DNA from: Hydractinia symbiolongicarpus
Taxonomy: Eukaryota > Cnidaria > Hydrozoa > Anthoathecata > Hydractiniidae
Length of the DNA stretch: 64,000 bases
Reading direction: 5' to 3'
Assembly: GCF_029227915.1 (NCBI RefSeq)
Contig: NC_079875.1
Span: 558,001 to 622,000, forward strand
The notes under the pieces were generated by a model. That model did not search any database and was not told the origin of the DNA. It worked only from the letters and a program-made list of their open reading frames with translations. Shown here piece by piece: positions 14,111 through 27,880 of this stretch. The position numbers were made by a program, and so were the translations under genes. Every line of letters begins with the position of its first letter. Position 1 is the first letter of the stretch.

Positions 14111-14193
14111 AGTTTAATCGCCGGAAAACGAAAATCCGCGATTTCCCGTAAATCCCAAACTCGGCCCGTATAGTCAAAAGTATACAAAAAAGA
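14111..14193 (-). repeat. Truncated 83-bp monomer
   Basis: Successive AGTTTAATCGCCGG markers are only 83 bp apart (14,111 and 14,194). The junction TATACAAAAAAGAAG joins the middle of one monomer to the middle of the next, removing about 120 bp between short A-rich stretches. The same junction is present 1,898 bp downstream, so it arose before that duplication. Confidence 0.85.
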
Positions 14194-16008
14194 AGTTTAA
14201 TCGCCGGCAAACGAAAACCTGCGATTTCCCGTAAATCCCGGACTCGGCCCGTATAGTCAAAAGTATACAAAGAAAGTACCCGGGGTGTAAACTCATTTCC
14301 CGAACAATTTTTTAAATTATTTTTTCACCACTAAAACGCATGAGACTTGTAGTTTTCAAAAATGTTTTCATTTTTGATGAGACGCTGAATAAAAGAAGTT
14401 TAATCGCCGGCAAACGAAAACCCGCCATTTCCCGTAAACACTGGACTCGGCCCGTATAATCAAAAGTATACAAAGAAAGTACCCAGGGAGTAAACTCATT
14501 TCCCGAACGATTTTTTAAATTATTTTTTCACCACTAAAACGCATGAGACTTGTAATTTTCAAAAATGTTTTCATTTTTGATGAGACGCTGAATAAAAGAA
14601 GTTTAATCGCCGGCAAACGAATACCTGCGATTTCCCGTAAATCCCGGACTCGGCCCGTATAGTCAAAAGTATACAAAGAAATTACCCAGGGTGTAAACTT
14701 ATTTCCCGAACGATTTTTTAAATTATTATTTCACCACTAAAGCCCATGAGACTTGTAGTTTTTAAAAATGTTTTCATTTTTGATGAGACGCTGAATAAAA
14801 GAAGTTTAAACGCCGGCAAACGAAAACCCGCGACTTCCCGTAAATCCCGGACTCGGCCCGTATAGTCAAAAGTATACAAAGAAAGTACCCAGGGAGTAAA
14901 CTCATTTCCCAAACGATTTTTTAAAATATTATTTCACCACTAAAGCCCATGAGACTTGTAGTTTTCAAAAATGTTTTCATTTTTGATGAGACGCTGAATA
15001 AAAGAAGTTTAATCGCCGGCAAACGAATACCTGCGATTTCCCGTAAATCCCGGACTCGGCCCGTATAGTCAAAAGTATACAAAGAAAGTACCCAGGGTGT
15101 AAACTTATTTCCCGAACGATTTTTTAAATTATTATTTCACCACTAAAGCCCATGAGACTTGTAGTTTTTAACAATGTTTTCATTTTTGATGAGACACTGA
15201 ATAAAAGAAGTTTAAACGCCGGCAAACGAAAACCCGCGACTTCCCGTAAATCCCGGACTCGGCCCGTATAGTCAAAAGTATACAAAGAAAGTTCCCAGGG
15301 AGTAAACTCATTTCCCGAACGATTTTTTAAAATATTTTTTCACCACTAAAACGCATGAGACTTGTAGTTTTCAAAAATGTTTTCATTTTTAATGAGACGC
15401 TGAATAAAAGAAGTTTAATCGCCGGCAAACGAAAACCTGCGATTTCCCGTAAATCCCGGACTCGGCCCGTATAGTAAAGAAAGTACCCCGGTTGTAAACT
15501 CATTTCCCGAACGATTTTTTAAATTATTATTTCACCACTAAATCCCATGAGACTTATAGTTTTTCAAAATGTTTTCATTTTTGACGAGACGCTGAATAAA
15601 AGAAGTTTAATCGCCGGCAAACGAAAACCCGTCATTTCCCGTAAACCCCGGACTCGGCCCGTATATTCAAAAGTATACAAAGAAATTACCCAGGGAGTAA
15701 ACTCATTTTCTGAACGATTTTTTAAATTATTTTTTCACCACTAAAACGCATGAGACTTGTAGTTTTCAAAAATGTTTTCATTTTTGATGAGACGCTGAAT
15801 AAAAGAAGTTTAATCGCCGGCAAACGAAAACCCGCCATTTCCCGTAAACCCCGGACTCGACCCGTATAGTCAAAAGTATACAAAGAAAGTACCCAGGGAG
15901 TAAACTCATTTCCTGAACGATTTTTTATATTTTTTTTTTACCACTAAACGCATGAGACTTGTAGTTTTCAAAAATATTTTCATATTTGATGGGACGCTGA
16001 ATAAAAGA

Positions 16009-16091
16009 AGTTTAATCGCCGGAAAACGAAAATCCGCCATTTCCCGTAAATCCCAAACTCGGCCCGTATAGTCAAAAGTATACAAAAAAGA
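16009..16091 (-). repeat. Truncated 83-bp monomer, duplicate copy
   Basis: The second copy of the TATACAAAAAAGAAG junction, 1,898 bp from the first. It marks the second unit of the local block duplication. Confidence 0.8.
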
Positions 16092-18400
16092 AGTTTAATC
16101 GCCGGCAAACGAAAACCTGCGATTTCCCGTAAATCCCGGACTCGGCCCGTATAGTCAAAAGTATACAAAGAAAGTACCCGGGGTGTAAACTCATTTCCCG
16201 AATGATTTTTTAAATTATTTTTTCACCACTAAAACGCATGAGACTTGTAGTTTTCAAAAATGTTTTCATTTTTGATGAGACGCTGAATAAAAGAAGTTTA
16301 ATCGCCGGCAAACGAAAACCCGCCATTTCCCGTAAACACTGGACTCGGCCCGTATAATCAAAAGTATACAAAGAAAGTACCCAGGGAGTAAACTCATTTC
16401 CCGAACGATTTTTTAAATTATTTTTTCACCACTAAAACGCATGAGACTTGTAATTTTCAAAAATGTTTTCATTTTTGATGAGACGCTGAATAAAAGAAGT
16501 TTAATCGCCGGCAAACGAATACCTGCGATTTCCCGTAAATCCCGGACTCGGCCCGTATAGTCAAAAGTATACAAAGAAATTACCCAGGGTGTAAACTTAT
16601 TTCCCGAACGATTTTTTAAATTATTATTTCACCACTAAAGCCCATGAGACTTGTAGTTTTTAAAAATGTTTTCATTTTTGATGAGACGCTGAATAAAAGA
16701 AGTTTAAACGCCGGCAAACGAAAACCCGCGACTTCCCGTAAATCCCGGACTCGGCCCGTATAGTCAAAAGTATACAAAGAAAGTAACCAGGGAGTAAACT
16801 CATTTCCCGAACGATTTTTCAAAATATTATTTCACCACTAAAGCCCATGAGACTTGTAGTTTTCAAAAATGTTTTCATTTTTGATGAGACGCTGAATAAA
16901 AGAAGTTTAATCGCCGGCAAACGAATACCTGCGATTTCCCGTAAATCCCGGACTCGGCCCGTATAGTCAAAAGTATACAAAGAAAGTACCCAGGGTGTAA
17001 ACTTATTTCCCGAACGATTTTTTAAATTATTATTTCACCACTAAAGCCCATGAGACTTGTAGTTTTTAAAAATGTTTTCATTTTTGATGAGACGCTGAAT
17101 AAAAGAAGTTTAAACGCCGGCAAACGAAAACCCGCGACTTCCCGTAAATCCCGGACTCGGCCCGTATAGTCAAAAGTATACAAAGAAAGTACCCAGGGAG
17201 TAAACTCATTTCCCGAACGATTTTTTAAAATATTTTTTCACCACTAAAACGCATGAGACTTGTAGTTTTCAAAAATGTTTTCATTTTTAATGAGACGCTG
17301 AATAAAAGAAGTTTAATCGCCGGCAAACGAAAACCTGCGATTTCCCGTAAATCCCGGACTCGGCCCGTATAGTAAAGAAAGTACCCCGGTTGTAAACTCA
17401 TTTCCCGAACGATTTTTTAAATTATTATTTCACCACTAAATCCCATGAGACTTATAGTTTTTCAAAATGTTTTCATTTTTGACGAGACGCTGAATAAAAG
17501 AAGTTTAATCGCCGGCAAACGAAAACCCGTCATTTCCCGTAAACCCCGGACTCGGCCCGTATATTCAAAAGTATACAAAGAAATTACCCAGGGAGTAAAC
17601 TCATTTTCTGAACGATTTTTTAAATTATTTTTTCACCACTAAAACGCATGAGACTTGTAGTTTTAAAAAATGTTTTCATTTTTGATGAGACGCTGAATAA
17701 AAGAAGTTTAATCGCCGGCAAACGAAAACCCGCCATTTCCCGTAAACCCCGGACTCGACCCGTATAGTCAAAAGTATACAAAGAAAGTACCCAGGGAGTA
17801 AACTCATTTCCCGAACGATTTTATATATTTTTTTTTTACCACTAAACGTATGAGACTTGTAGTTTTCAAAAATATTTTCATATTTGATTGGACGCTGAAT
17901 AAAAGAAGTTTAATCGCCGGAAAACGAAAATCCGCGATTTCCCGTAAATCCCAAACTCGGCCCGTATAGTCAAAAGTATACAAAGAAAGTACCCAGGGAG
18001 TAAACTCATTTCCCAAACAATTTTTTAAATTATTTTTTCACCACTAAAACGCATGAGACTTGTAGTTTTCCAAAATGTTTTCATTTTTGATGAGACGCTT
18101 AATGAAAGAGGTTTAATCGCCGGCAAACGAAAACTCGCCATTTCCCGTAAACCCCGGACTCGGCCCGTATAGTCAAAAGTATACAAAGAAATTACCCAGG
18201 GAGTAAACTCATTTTCCGAACGATTTTTTAAATTATTTTTTCACCACTAAAACGCATGAGACTTGTAGTTTTCAAAAATGTTTTCATTTTTGATGAGACG
18301 GTTAATGAAAGAAGTTTAATTGCCGGCAAACGAAAACCCGCAATTTCCCGTAAATCCTGGGCTTGGCCCGTATAGTGGAATGTATACAAAGAAAGTACCC

Positions 18401-20792
18401 TGTGAGTAAACTCATTTCCCGAAGGATTTTTTAAATTATTTTTTCACCACTAAAACGCATGAGACTTGTAGTTTTCAAAAATGTTTTCATTTTTGATGAG
18501 ACGCTGAATAAAAGAAGTTTAATCGCCGGCAAACGAAAACCTGCGATTTCCCGTAAATCCCGGACTCGGCCCGTATAGTAAAGAAAGTACCCGGGATGTA
18601 AACTCATTTCCCGAACGATTTTTTAAATTATTTTTTCACCACTAAAACGCATGAGACTTGTAGTTTTCAAAAATGTTTTCATTTTTGATGAGACGCTGAA
18701 TAAAAGAAGTTTAATCGCCGGCAAACGAAAACCCGCCATTTCCCGTAAACCCCGGACTCCACCCGTATAGTCAAAAGTATACAAAGAAAGTACCCAGGGA
18801 GTAAACTCATTTCCCGAACGATTTTTTAAATTTTTTTTTCACCACTAAAACGCATGAGACTTGTAGTTTTCAAAAATGTTTTCATTTTTGATGAGACGCT
18901 GAATAAAAGAAGTTTAATCGCCGGCAAACGAAAACCTGCGATTTCCCGTAAATCCCGGACTCGGCCCGTATAGTAAAGAAAGTACCCGGGATGTAAACTC
19001 ATTTCCCGAACGATTTTTTAAATTATTTTTTCACCACTAAAACGCATGAGACTTGTAGTTTTCAAAAATGTTTTCATTTTTGATGAGACGCTGAATAAAA
19101 GAAGTTTAATCGCCGGCAAACGAAAACCCGCCATTTCCCGTAAACCCCGGACTCCACCCGTATAGTCAAAAGTATACAAAGAAAGTACCCAGGGAGTAAA
19201 CTCATTTCCCGAACGATTTTTTAAATTTTTTTTTCACCACTAAAACGCATGAGACTTGTAGTTTTCAAAAATGTTTTCATTTTTGATGAGACGCTTAATG
19301 AAAGAGGTTTATTCGCCGGAAAACGAAAACCCGCGATTTCCCGTAAATCCCGGGCTTGGCCCGTATAGTCGAATGTATACAAAGAAAGTACCCTGTGAGT
19401 AAACTCATTTCCAGAACGATTTTTTAAATTATTTTTTCACCACTAAAACGCATAAGACTTGTAGTTTTTAAAAATGTTTTCATTTTTGATGAGACGCTGA
19501 ATAAAAGAAGTTTAATCGCCGGCAAACGAAAACCCGCCATTTCCCGTAAACCCCGGACTCGACCCGTATAGTCAAAAGTATACAAAGAAAGTACCCTGTG
19601 AGTAAACTCATTTCCCGAAGGATTTTTTAAATTATTTTTTCACCACTAAAACGCATGAGACTTGTAGTTTTCAAAAATGTTTTCATTTTTGATGAGACGC
19701 TGAATAAAAGAAGTTTAATCGCCGGCAAACGAAAACCTGCGATTTCCCGTAAATCCCGGACTCGGCCCGTATAGTAAAGAAAGTACCCGGGATGTAAACT
19801 CATTTCCCGAACGATTTTTTAAATTATTTTTTCACCACTAAAACGCATGAGACTTGTAGTTTTCAAAAATGTTTTCATTTTTGATGAGACGCTGAATAAA
19901 AGAAGTTTAATCGCCGGCAAACGAAAACCCGCCATTTCCCGTAAACCCCGGACTCCACCCGTATAGTCAAAAGTATACAAAGAAAGTACCCAGGGAGTAA
20001 ACTCATTTCCCGAACGATTTTTTAAATTTTTTTTTCACCACTAAAACGCATGAGACTTGTAGTTTTCAAAAATGTTTTCATTTTTGATGAGACGCTGAAT
20101 AAAAGAAGTTTAATCGCCGGCAAACGAAAACCTGCGATTTCCCGTAAATCCCGGACTCGGCCCGTATAGTAAAGAAAGTACCCGGGATGTAAACTCATTT
20201 CCCGAACGATTTTTTAAATTATTTTTTCACCACTAAAACGCATGAGACTTGTAGTTTTCAAAAATGTTTTCATTTTTGATGAGACGCTGAATAAAAGAAG
20301 TTTAATCGCCGGCAAACGAAAACCCGCCATTTCCCGTAAACCCCGGACTCCACCCGTATAGTCAAAAGTATACAAAGAAAGTACCCAGGGAGTAAACTCA
20401 TTTCCCGAACGATTTTTTAAATTTTTTTTTCACCACTAAAACGCATGAGACTTGTAGTTTTCAAAAATGTTTTCATTTTTGATGAGACGCTTAATGAAAG
20501 AGGTTTATTCGCCGGAAAACGAAAACCCGCGATTTCCCGTAAATCCCGGGCTTGGCCCGTATAGTCGAATGTATACAAAGAAAGTACCCTGTGAGTAAAC
20601 TCATTTCCAGAACGATTTTTTAAATTATTTTTTCACCACTAAAACGCATAAGACTTGTAGTTTTTAAAAATGTTTTCATTTTTGATGAGACGCTGAATAA
20701 AAGAAGTTTAATCGACGGCAAACGAAAACCCGCCATTTCCCGTAAACCCCGGACTCGACCCGTATAGTCAAAAGTATACAAAGAAAGTACCC
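18401..20792 (-). repeat. 1,196-bp block, two copies, with a 395-bp dimer inside
   Basis: TGTGAGTAAACTC followed by GAAGGATTTTTT recurs at 18,401 and 19,597. Inside each unit, monomers with the 11-bp deletion (GTATAGTAAAGAAAG) alternate with full-length ones, so the form recurs at about 395 bp (18,581 and 18,975; 19,777 and 20,172). This is a dimeric repeat nested in a larger one. Confidence 0.8.
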
Positions 20793-22359
20793 AGGGAGTA
20801 AACTCATTTCCCAAACGATTTTTTATATTTTTTTTTTACCACTAAACGCATGAGACTTGTAGTTTTCAAAAATATTTTCATATTTGATGGGACGCTGAAT
20901 AAAAGAAGTTTAATCGCCGGAAAACGAAAATCCGCGATTTCCCGTAAATCCTAAACTCGGCCCGTATAGTCAAAAGTATACAAAGAAAGTACCCAGGGAG
21001 TCAACTCATTTCCCAAACGATTTTTTAAATTATTTTTTCACCACTAAAACGCATGAGACTTGTAGTTTTCCAAAATGTTTTCATTTTTGATGAGACGCTG
21101 AATAAAAGATGTTTAATCGCCGACAAACGAAAACCTGCGATTTCCCGTAAATCCCGGACTCGGCCTGTATAGTTAAAAGTATACAAGGAAAGTACCCAGT
21201 GAATAAACTAATTTCCCGAACGATTTTTTAAATTATTTTTTCACCACTAAAACGCATAAGACTTGTAGTTTTCAAAAATATTTTCATTTTTGATGAGACA
21301 CTGAATAAAAGAAGTTTAATCGCCGGCAAACGAAAACCTGCGATTTCCCGTAAATCCCGTACTCGGCCCGTATAGTCAAAAGTATACAAAGAAAGTACCC
21401 AGGGAGTAAACTCATTTCCCAAACGATTTTTTAAATTATTATTTCACCACTAAAGCCCATGAGACTTGTAGTTTTTAAAAATGTTTTCATTTTTGATGAG
21501 ACGCTGAATAAAAGATGTTTAATCGCCGACAAACGAAAACCTGCGATTTCCCGTAAATCCCGGACTCGGCCTGTATAGTTAAAAGTATACAAGGAAAGTA
21601 CCCAGTGAATAAACTAATTTCCCGAACGATTTTTTAAATTATTATTTCACCACTAAAGCCCATGAGACTTGTAGTATTTAAAAATATTTTCATTTTTGAT
21701 GCGACGCTGAATAAAAGAAGTTTAATGGCCGGCAAACGAAAACCCGCGACTTCCCGTAAATCCCGGACTCGGCCCGTATAGTCAAAAGTATACAAAGAAA
21801 GTAGCCAGGGAGTAACCTCATTTCCCGAACGATTTTTTAAATTATTTTTTTACCACTAAAACGCATGAGACTTGTAGTTTTCCAAAATGTTTTCATTTTT
21901 GATGAGACGCCTAATGAAAGAGGTTTAATCGCCGGCAAACGAAATCCCGCGTTTTCCCGTAAATCCGGGGCTTGGCCCGTATAGTCGAATGTATACAAAG
22001 AAAGTACCCAGGGAGTAAACTCATTTCCCGAACGATTTTTTAAATTTTTTTTTCACCACTAAAACGCATGAGACTTGTAGTTTTCAAAAATGTTTTCAAT
22101 TTTGATGAGACGCTTAATGAAAGAGGTTTATTCGCCGGAAAACGAAAATCCGCGATTTCCCGTAAATCCCGGGCTTGGCCCGTATAGTCGAATGTATACA
22201 AAGAAAGTACCCTGTGAGTAAACTCATTTCCAGAACGATTTTTTAAATTATTTTTTCACCACTAAAACGCATAAGACTTGTAGTTTTTAAAAATGTTTTC
22301 ATTTTTGATGAAACGCTGAATAAAAGAAGTTTAATCGCCGGCAAACGAAAACCCGCGAT

Positions 22360-25300
22360 TTCCCGTAAAAAATGGCCTGGCACGTATGGTCAAAAGTATA
22401 CAAAGAAAATACCCAGGGAGTAAACTCATTTCCCGAACGATTTTTTAAATTATTTTTTCACCACTAAAACGCATGAGACTTGTAGTTTTCAAAAATGTTT
22501 TCATTTTTGATGAGACGCTGAATAAAAGCAGTTTAATCGCCGGCAAACGAGAACCTGCGATTTCCCGTAAATCCCGACTCGGCCCGTATAGTCAAAAGTA
22601 TACAAAGAAAGTACCCAGGGAGTAAACTCATTTCCCGAACTATTTTTTAAATTACTTTTTCACCACTAAAACGCATTAGACTTGTAGTTTTTAAAAATGT
22701 TTTCATTTTTGATGAGACGCTGAATAAAAGATGTTTAATCGCCGACAAACGAAAACCTGCGATTTCCCGTAAATCCCGGACTCGGCCTGTATAGTTAAAA
22801 GTATACAAGGAAAGTACCCAGTGAATAAACTAATTTCCCGAACGATTTTTTAAATTATTATTTCACCACTAAAGCCCATGAGACTTGTAGTATTTAAAAA
22901 TATTTTCATTTTTGATGCGACGCTGAATAAAAGAAGTTTAATGGCCGGCAAACGAAAACCCGCGACTTCCCGTAAATCCCGGACTCGGCCCGTATAGTCA
23001 AAAGTATACAAAGAAAGTAGCCAGGGAGTAACCTCATTTCCCGAACGATTTTTTAAATTATTTTTTTACAACTAAAACGCATGAGACTTGTAGTTTTCCA
23101 AAATGTTTTCATTTTTGATGAGACGCCTAATGAAAGAGGTTTAATCGCCGGCAAACGAAATCCCGCGTTTTCCCGTAAATCCGGGGCTTGGCCCGTATAG
23201 TCGAATGTATACAAAGAAAGTACCCAGGGAGTAAACTCATTTCCCGAACGATTTTTTAAATTTTTTTTTCACCACTAAAACGCATGAGACTTGTAGTTTT
23301 CAAAAATGTTTTCAATTTTGATGAGACGCTTAATGAAAGAGGTTTATTCGCCGGCAAACGAAAACCCGCGATTTCCCGTAAAAAATGGCCTGGCACGTAT
23401 GGTCAAAAGTATACAAAGAAAGTACCCAGGGAGTAAACTCATTTCCCGAACGATTTTTTAAATTATTTTTTCACCACTAAAACGCATGAGAATTGTAGTT
23501 TTCAAAAATGTTTTCATTTTTGATGAGACGCTGAATAAAAGCAGTTTAATCGCCGGCAAACGAGAACCTGCGATTTCCCGTAAATCCCGACTCGGCCCGT
23601 ATAGTCAAAAGTATACAAAGAAAGTACCCAGGGAGTAAACTCATTTCCCGAACTATTTTTTAAATTACTTTTTCACCACTAAAACGCATTAGACTTGTAG
23701 TTTTTAAAAATGTTTTCATTTTTGATGAGACGCTGAATAAAAGAAGTTTAATCGCCGGCAAACGAAAACCTGCGATTTCCCGTAAATCCTGGACTCGGCC
23801 CGTATAGTCAAAAGAATACAAAGAAAGTACCCAGGGAGTAAACTCATTTCCCAAACGATTTTTTAAATTATTATTTCACCACTAAAGCCCATGAGACTTG
23901 TAATTTTAAAAATGTTTTCATTTTTGATGAGACGCTGAATAAAAGATGTTTAATCGCCGACAAACGAAAACCTGCGATTTCCCGTAAATCCCGGACTCGG
24001 CCTGTATAGTTAAAAGTATACAAGGAAAGTACCCAGTGAATAAACTAATTTCCCGAACGATTTTTTAAATTATTTTTTCACCACTAAAACGCATAAGACT
24101 TGTAGTTTTCAAAAATGTTTTCATTTTTGATGAGACACTGAATAAAAGAAGTTTAATCGCCGGCAAACGAAAACCTGCGATTTCCCGTAAATCCCGTACT
24201 CGGCCCGTATAGTCAAAAGTATACAAAGAAAGTACCCAGGGAGTAAACTCATTTCCCAAACGATTTTTTAAATTATTATTTCACCACTAAAGCCCATGAG
24301 ACTTGTAGTTTTTAAAAATGTTTTCATTTTTGATGAGACGCTGAATAAAAGATGTTTAATCGCCGACAAACGAAAACCTGCGATTTCCCGTAAATCCCGG
24401 ACTCGGCCTGTATAGTTAAAAGTATACAAGGAAAGTACCCAGTGAATAAACTAATTTCCCGAACGATTTTTTAAATTATTATTTCACCACTAAAGCCCAT
24501 GAGACTTGTAGTATTTAAAAATATTTTCATTTTTGATGCGACGCTGAATAAAAGAAGTTTAATGGCCGGCAAACGAAAACCCGCGACTTCCCGTAAAAAA
24601 TGGCCTGGCACGTATGGTCAAAAGTATACAAAGAAAGTACCCAGGGAGTAAACTCATTTCCCGAACGATTTTTTAAATTATTTTTTCACCACTAAAACGC
24701 ATGAGAATTGTAGTTTTCAAAAATGTTTTCATTTTTGATGAGACGCTGAATAAAAGCAGTTTAATCGCCGGCAAACGAGAACCTGCGATTTCCCGTAAAT
24801 CCCGACTCGGCCCGTATAGTCAAAAGTATACAAAGAAAGTACCCAGGGAGTAAACTCATTTCCCGAACTATTTTTTAAATTACTTTTTCACCACTAAAAC
24901 GCATTAGACTTGTAGTTTTTAAAAATGTTTTCATTTTTGATGAGACGCTGAATAAAAGAAGTTTAATCGCCGGCAAACGAAAACCTGCGATTTCCCGTAA
25001 ATCCTGGACTCGGCCCGTATAGTCAAAAGAATACAAAGAAAGTACCCAGGGAGTAAACTCATTTCTCAAACGATTTTTTAAATTATTATTTCACCACTAA
25101 AGCCCATGAGACTTGTAATTTTAAAAATGTTTTCATTTTTGATGAGACGCTGAATAAAAGATGTTTAATCGCCGACAAACGAAAACCTGCGATTTCCCGT
25201 AAATCCCGGACTCGGCCTGTATAGTTAAAAGTATACAAGGAAAGTACCCAGTGAATAAACTAATTTCCCGAACGATTTTTTAAATTATTTTTTCACCACT

Positions 25301-27700
25301 AAAACGCATAAGACTTGTAGCTTTCAAAAATGTTTTCATTTTTGATGAGACACTGAATAAAAGAAGTTTAATCGCCGGCAAACGAAAACCTGCGATTTCC
25401 CGTAAATCCCGTACTCGGCCCGTATAGTCAAAAGTATACAAAGAAAGTACCCAGGGAGTAAACTCATTTCCCAAACGATTTTTTAAATTATTATTTCACC
25501 ACTAAAGCCCATGAGACTTGTAGTTTTTAAAAATGTTTTCATTTTTGATGAGACGCTGAATAAAAGATGTTTAATCGCCGACAAACGAAAACCTGCGATT
25601 TCCCGTAAATCCCGGACTCGGCCTGTATAGTTAAAAGTATACAAGGAAAGTACCCAGTGAATAAACTAATTTCCCGAACGATTTTTTAAATTATTATTTC
25701 ACCACTAAAGCCCATGAGACTTGTAGTATTTAAAAATATTTTCATTTTTGATGCGACGCTGAATAAAAGAAGTTTAATGGCCGGCAAACGAAAACCTGCG
25801 ACTTCCCGTAAATCCCGGACTCGGCCCGTATAGTCAAAAGTATACAAAGAAAGTAGCCAGGGAGTAACCTCATTTCCCGAACGATTTTTTAAATTATTTT
25901 TTTACCACTAAAACGCATGAGACTTGTAGTTTTCCAAAATGTTTTCATTTTTGATGAGACGCCTAATGAAAGAGGTTTAATCGCCGGCAAACGAAATCCC
26001 GCGTTTTCCCGTAAATCCGGGGCTTGGCCCGTATAGTCGAATGTATACAAAGAAAGTACCCAGGGAGTAAACTCATTTCCCGAACGATTTTTTAAATTTT
26101 TTTTTCACCACTAAAACGCATGAGACTTGTAGTTTTCAAAAATGTTTTCAATTTTGATGAGACGCTTAATGAAAGAGGTTTATTCGCCGGAAAACGAAAA
26201 TCCGCGATTTCCCGTAAATCCCGGGCTTGGCCCGTATAGTCGAATGTATACAAAGAAAGTACCCTGTGAGTAAACTCATTTCCAGAACGATTTTTTAAAT
26301 TATTTTTTCACCACTAAAACGCATAAGACTTGTAGTTTTTAAAAATGTTTTCATTTTTGATGAAACGCTGAATAAAAGAAGTTTAATCGCCGGCAAACGA
26401 AAACCCGCGATTTCCCGTAAAAAATGGCCTGGCACGTATGGTCAAAAGTATACAAAGAAAGTACCCAGGGAGTAAACTCATTTCCCGAACGATTTTTTAA
26501 ATTATTTTTTCACCACTAAAACGCATGAGACTTGTAGTTTTCAAAAATGTTTTCATTTTTGATGAGACGCTGAATAAAAGCAGTTTAATCGCCGGCAAAC
26601 GAGAACCTGCGATTTCCCGTAAATCCCGACTCGGCCCGTATAGTCAAAAGTATACAAAGAAAGTACCCAGGGAGTAAACTCATTTCCCGAACTATTTTTT
26701 AAATTACTTTTTCACCACTAAAACGCATTAGACTTGTAGTTTTTAAAAATGTTTTCATTTTTGATGAGACGCTGAATAAAAGAAGTTTAATCGCCGGCAA
26801 ACGAAAACCTGCGATTTCCCGTAAATCCTGGACTCGGCCCGTATAGTCAAAAGAATACAAAGAAAGTACCCAGGGAGTAAACTCATTTCCCAAACGATTT
26901 TTTAAATTATTATTTCACCACTAAAGCCCATGAGACTTGTAATTTTAAAAATGTTTTCATTTTTGATGAGACGCTGAATAAAAGATGTTTAATCGCCGAC
27001 AAACGAAAACCTGCAATTTCCCGTAAATCCCGGACTCGGCCTGTATAGTTAAAAGTATACAAGGAAAGTACCCAGTGAATAAACTAATTTCCCGAACGAT
27101 TTTTTAAATTATTTTTTCACCACTAAAACGCATAAGACTTGTAGTTTTCAAAAATGTTTTCATTTTTGATGAGACACTGAATAAAAGAAGTTTAATCGCC
27201 GGCAAACGAAAACCTGCGATTTCCCGTAAATCCCGTACTCGGCCCGTATAGTCAAAAGTATACAAAGAAAGTACCCAGGGAGTAAACTCATTCCCCAAAC
27301 GATTTTTTAAATTATTATTTCACCACTAAAGCCCATGAGACTTGTAGTTTTTAAAAATGTTTTCATTTTTGATGAGACGCTGAATAAAAGATGTTTAATC
27401 GCCGACAAACGAAAACCTGCGATTTCCCGTAAATCCCGGACTCGGCCTGTATAGTTAAAAGTATACAAGGAAAGTACCCAGTGAATAAACTAATTTCCCG
27501 AACGATTTTTTAAATTATTATTTCACCACTAAAGCCCATGAGACTTGTAGTATTTAAAAATATTTTCATTTTTGATGCGACGCTGAATAAAAGAAGTTTA
27601 ATGGCCGGCAAACGAAAACCCGCGACTTCCCGTAAATCCCGGACTCGGCCCGTATAGTCAAAAGTATACAAAGAAAGTAGCCAGGGAGTAACCTCATTTC
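22360..27700 (-). repeat. Higher-order block with 1,215- and 1,824-bp offsets
   Basis: A recognisable monomer series (CGTAAAAAATGGCC form, then an AAAGCAGTTTAATC form, then a GAACTATTTTTTAAATTAC form) starts near 22,366, 23,388, 24,595 and 26,416. Neighbouring copies are offset by about 1,022, 1,207 and 1,821 bp, while monomers within them match at exact offsets of 1,215 and 1,824. The units differ by whole monomers, as unequal exchange would produce. Confidence 0.75.
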
Positions 27701-27880
27701 CCGAACGATTTTTTAAATTATTTTTTTACCACTAAAACGCATGAGACTTGTAATTTTCAAAAATGTTTTCATTTTTGATGAGACGTTGAATAAAAGAAGT
27801 TTAATCGCCGGCAAACGAAAACCTGCGATTTCCCGTAAATCCCGGACTCGGCCCGTATAGTCAAAAGTATACAAAGAAAG

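Larger units (their letters stand above)
13950..17745 (-). repeat. 1,898-bp block, two tandem copies
   Basis: Matching monomers lie 1,898 bp apart throughout (for example TACCACTAAACGC at 14,041 and 15,939). Each copy holds about nine full monomers and one 83-bp partial monomer, which explains why the period is not a multiple of 203. Copies differ by rare substitutions. Ends are approximate. Confidence 0.85.
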
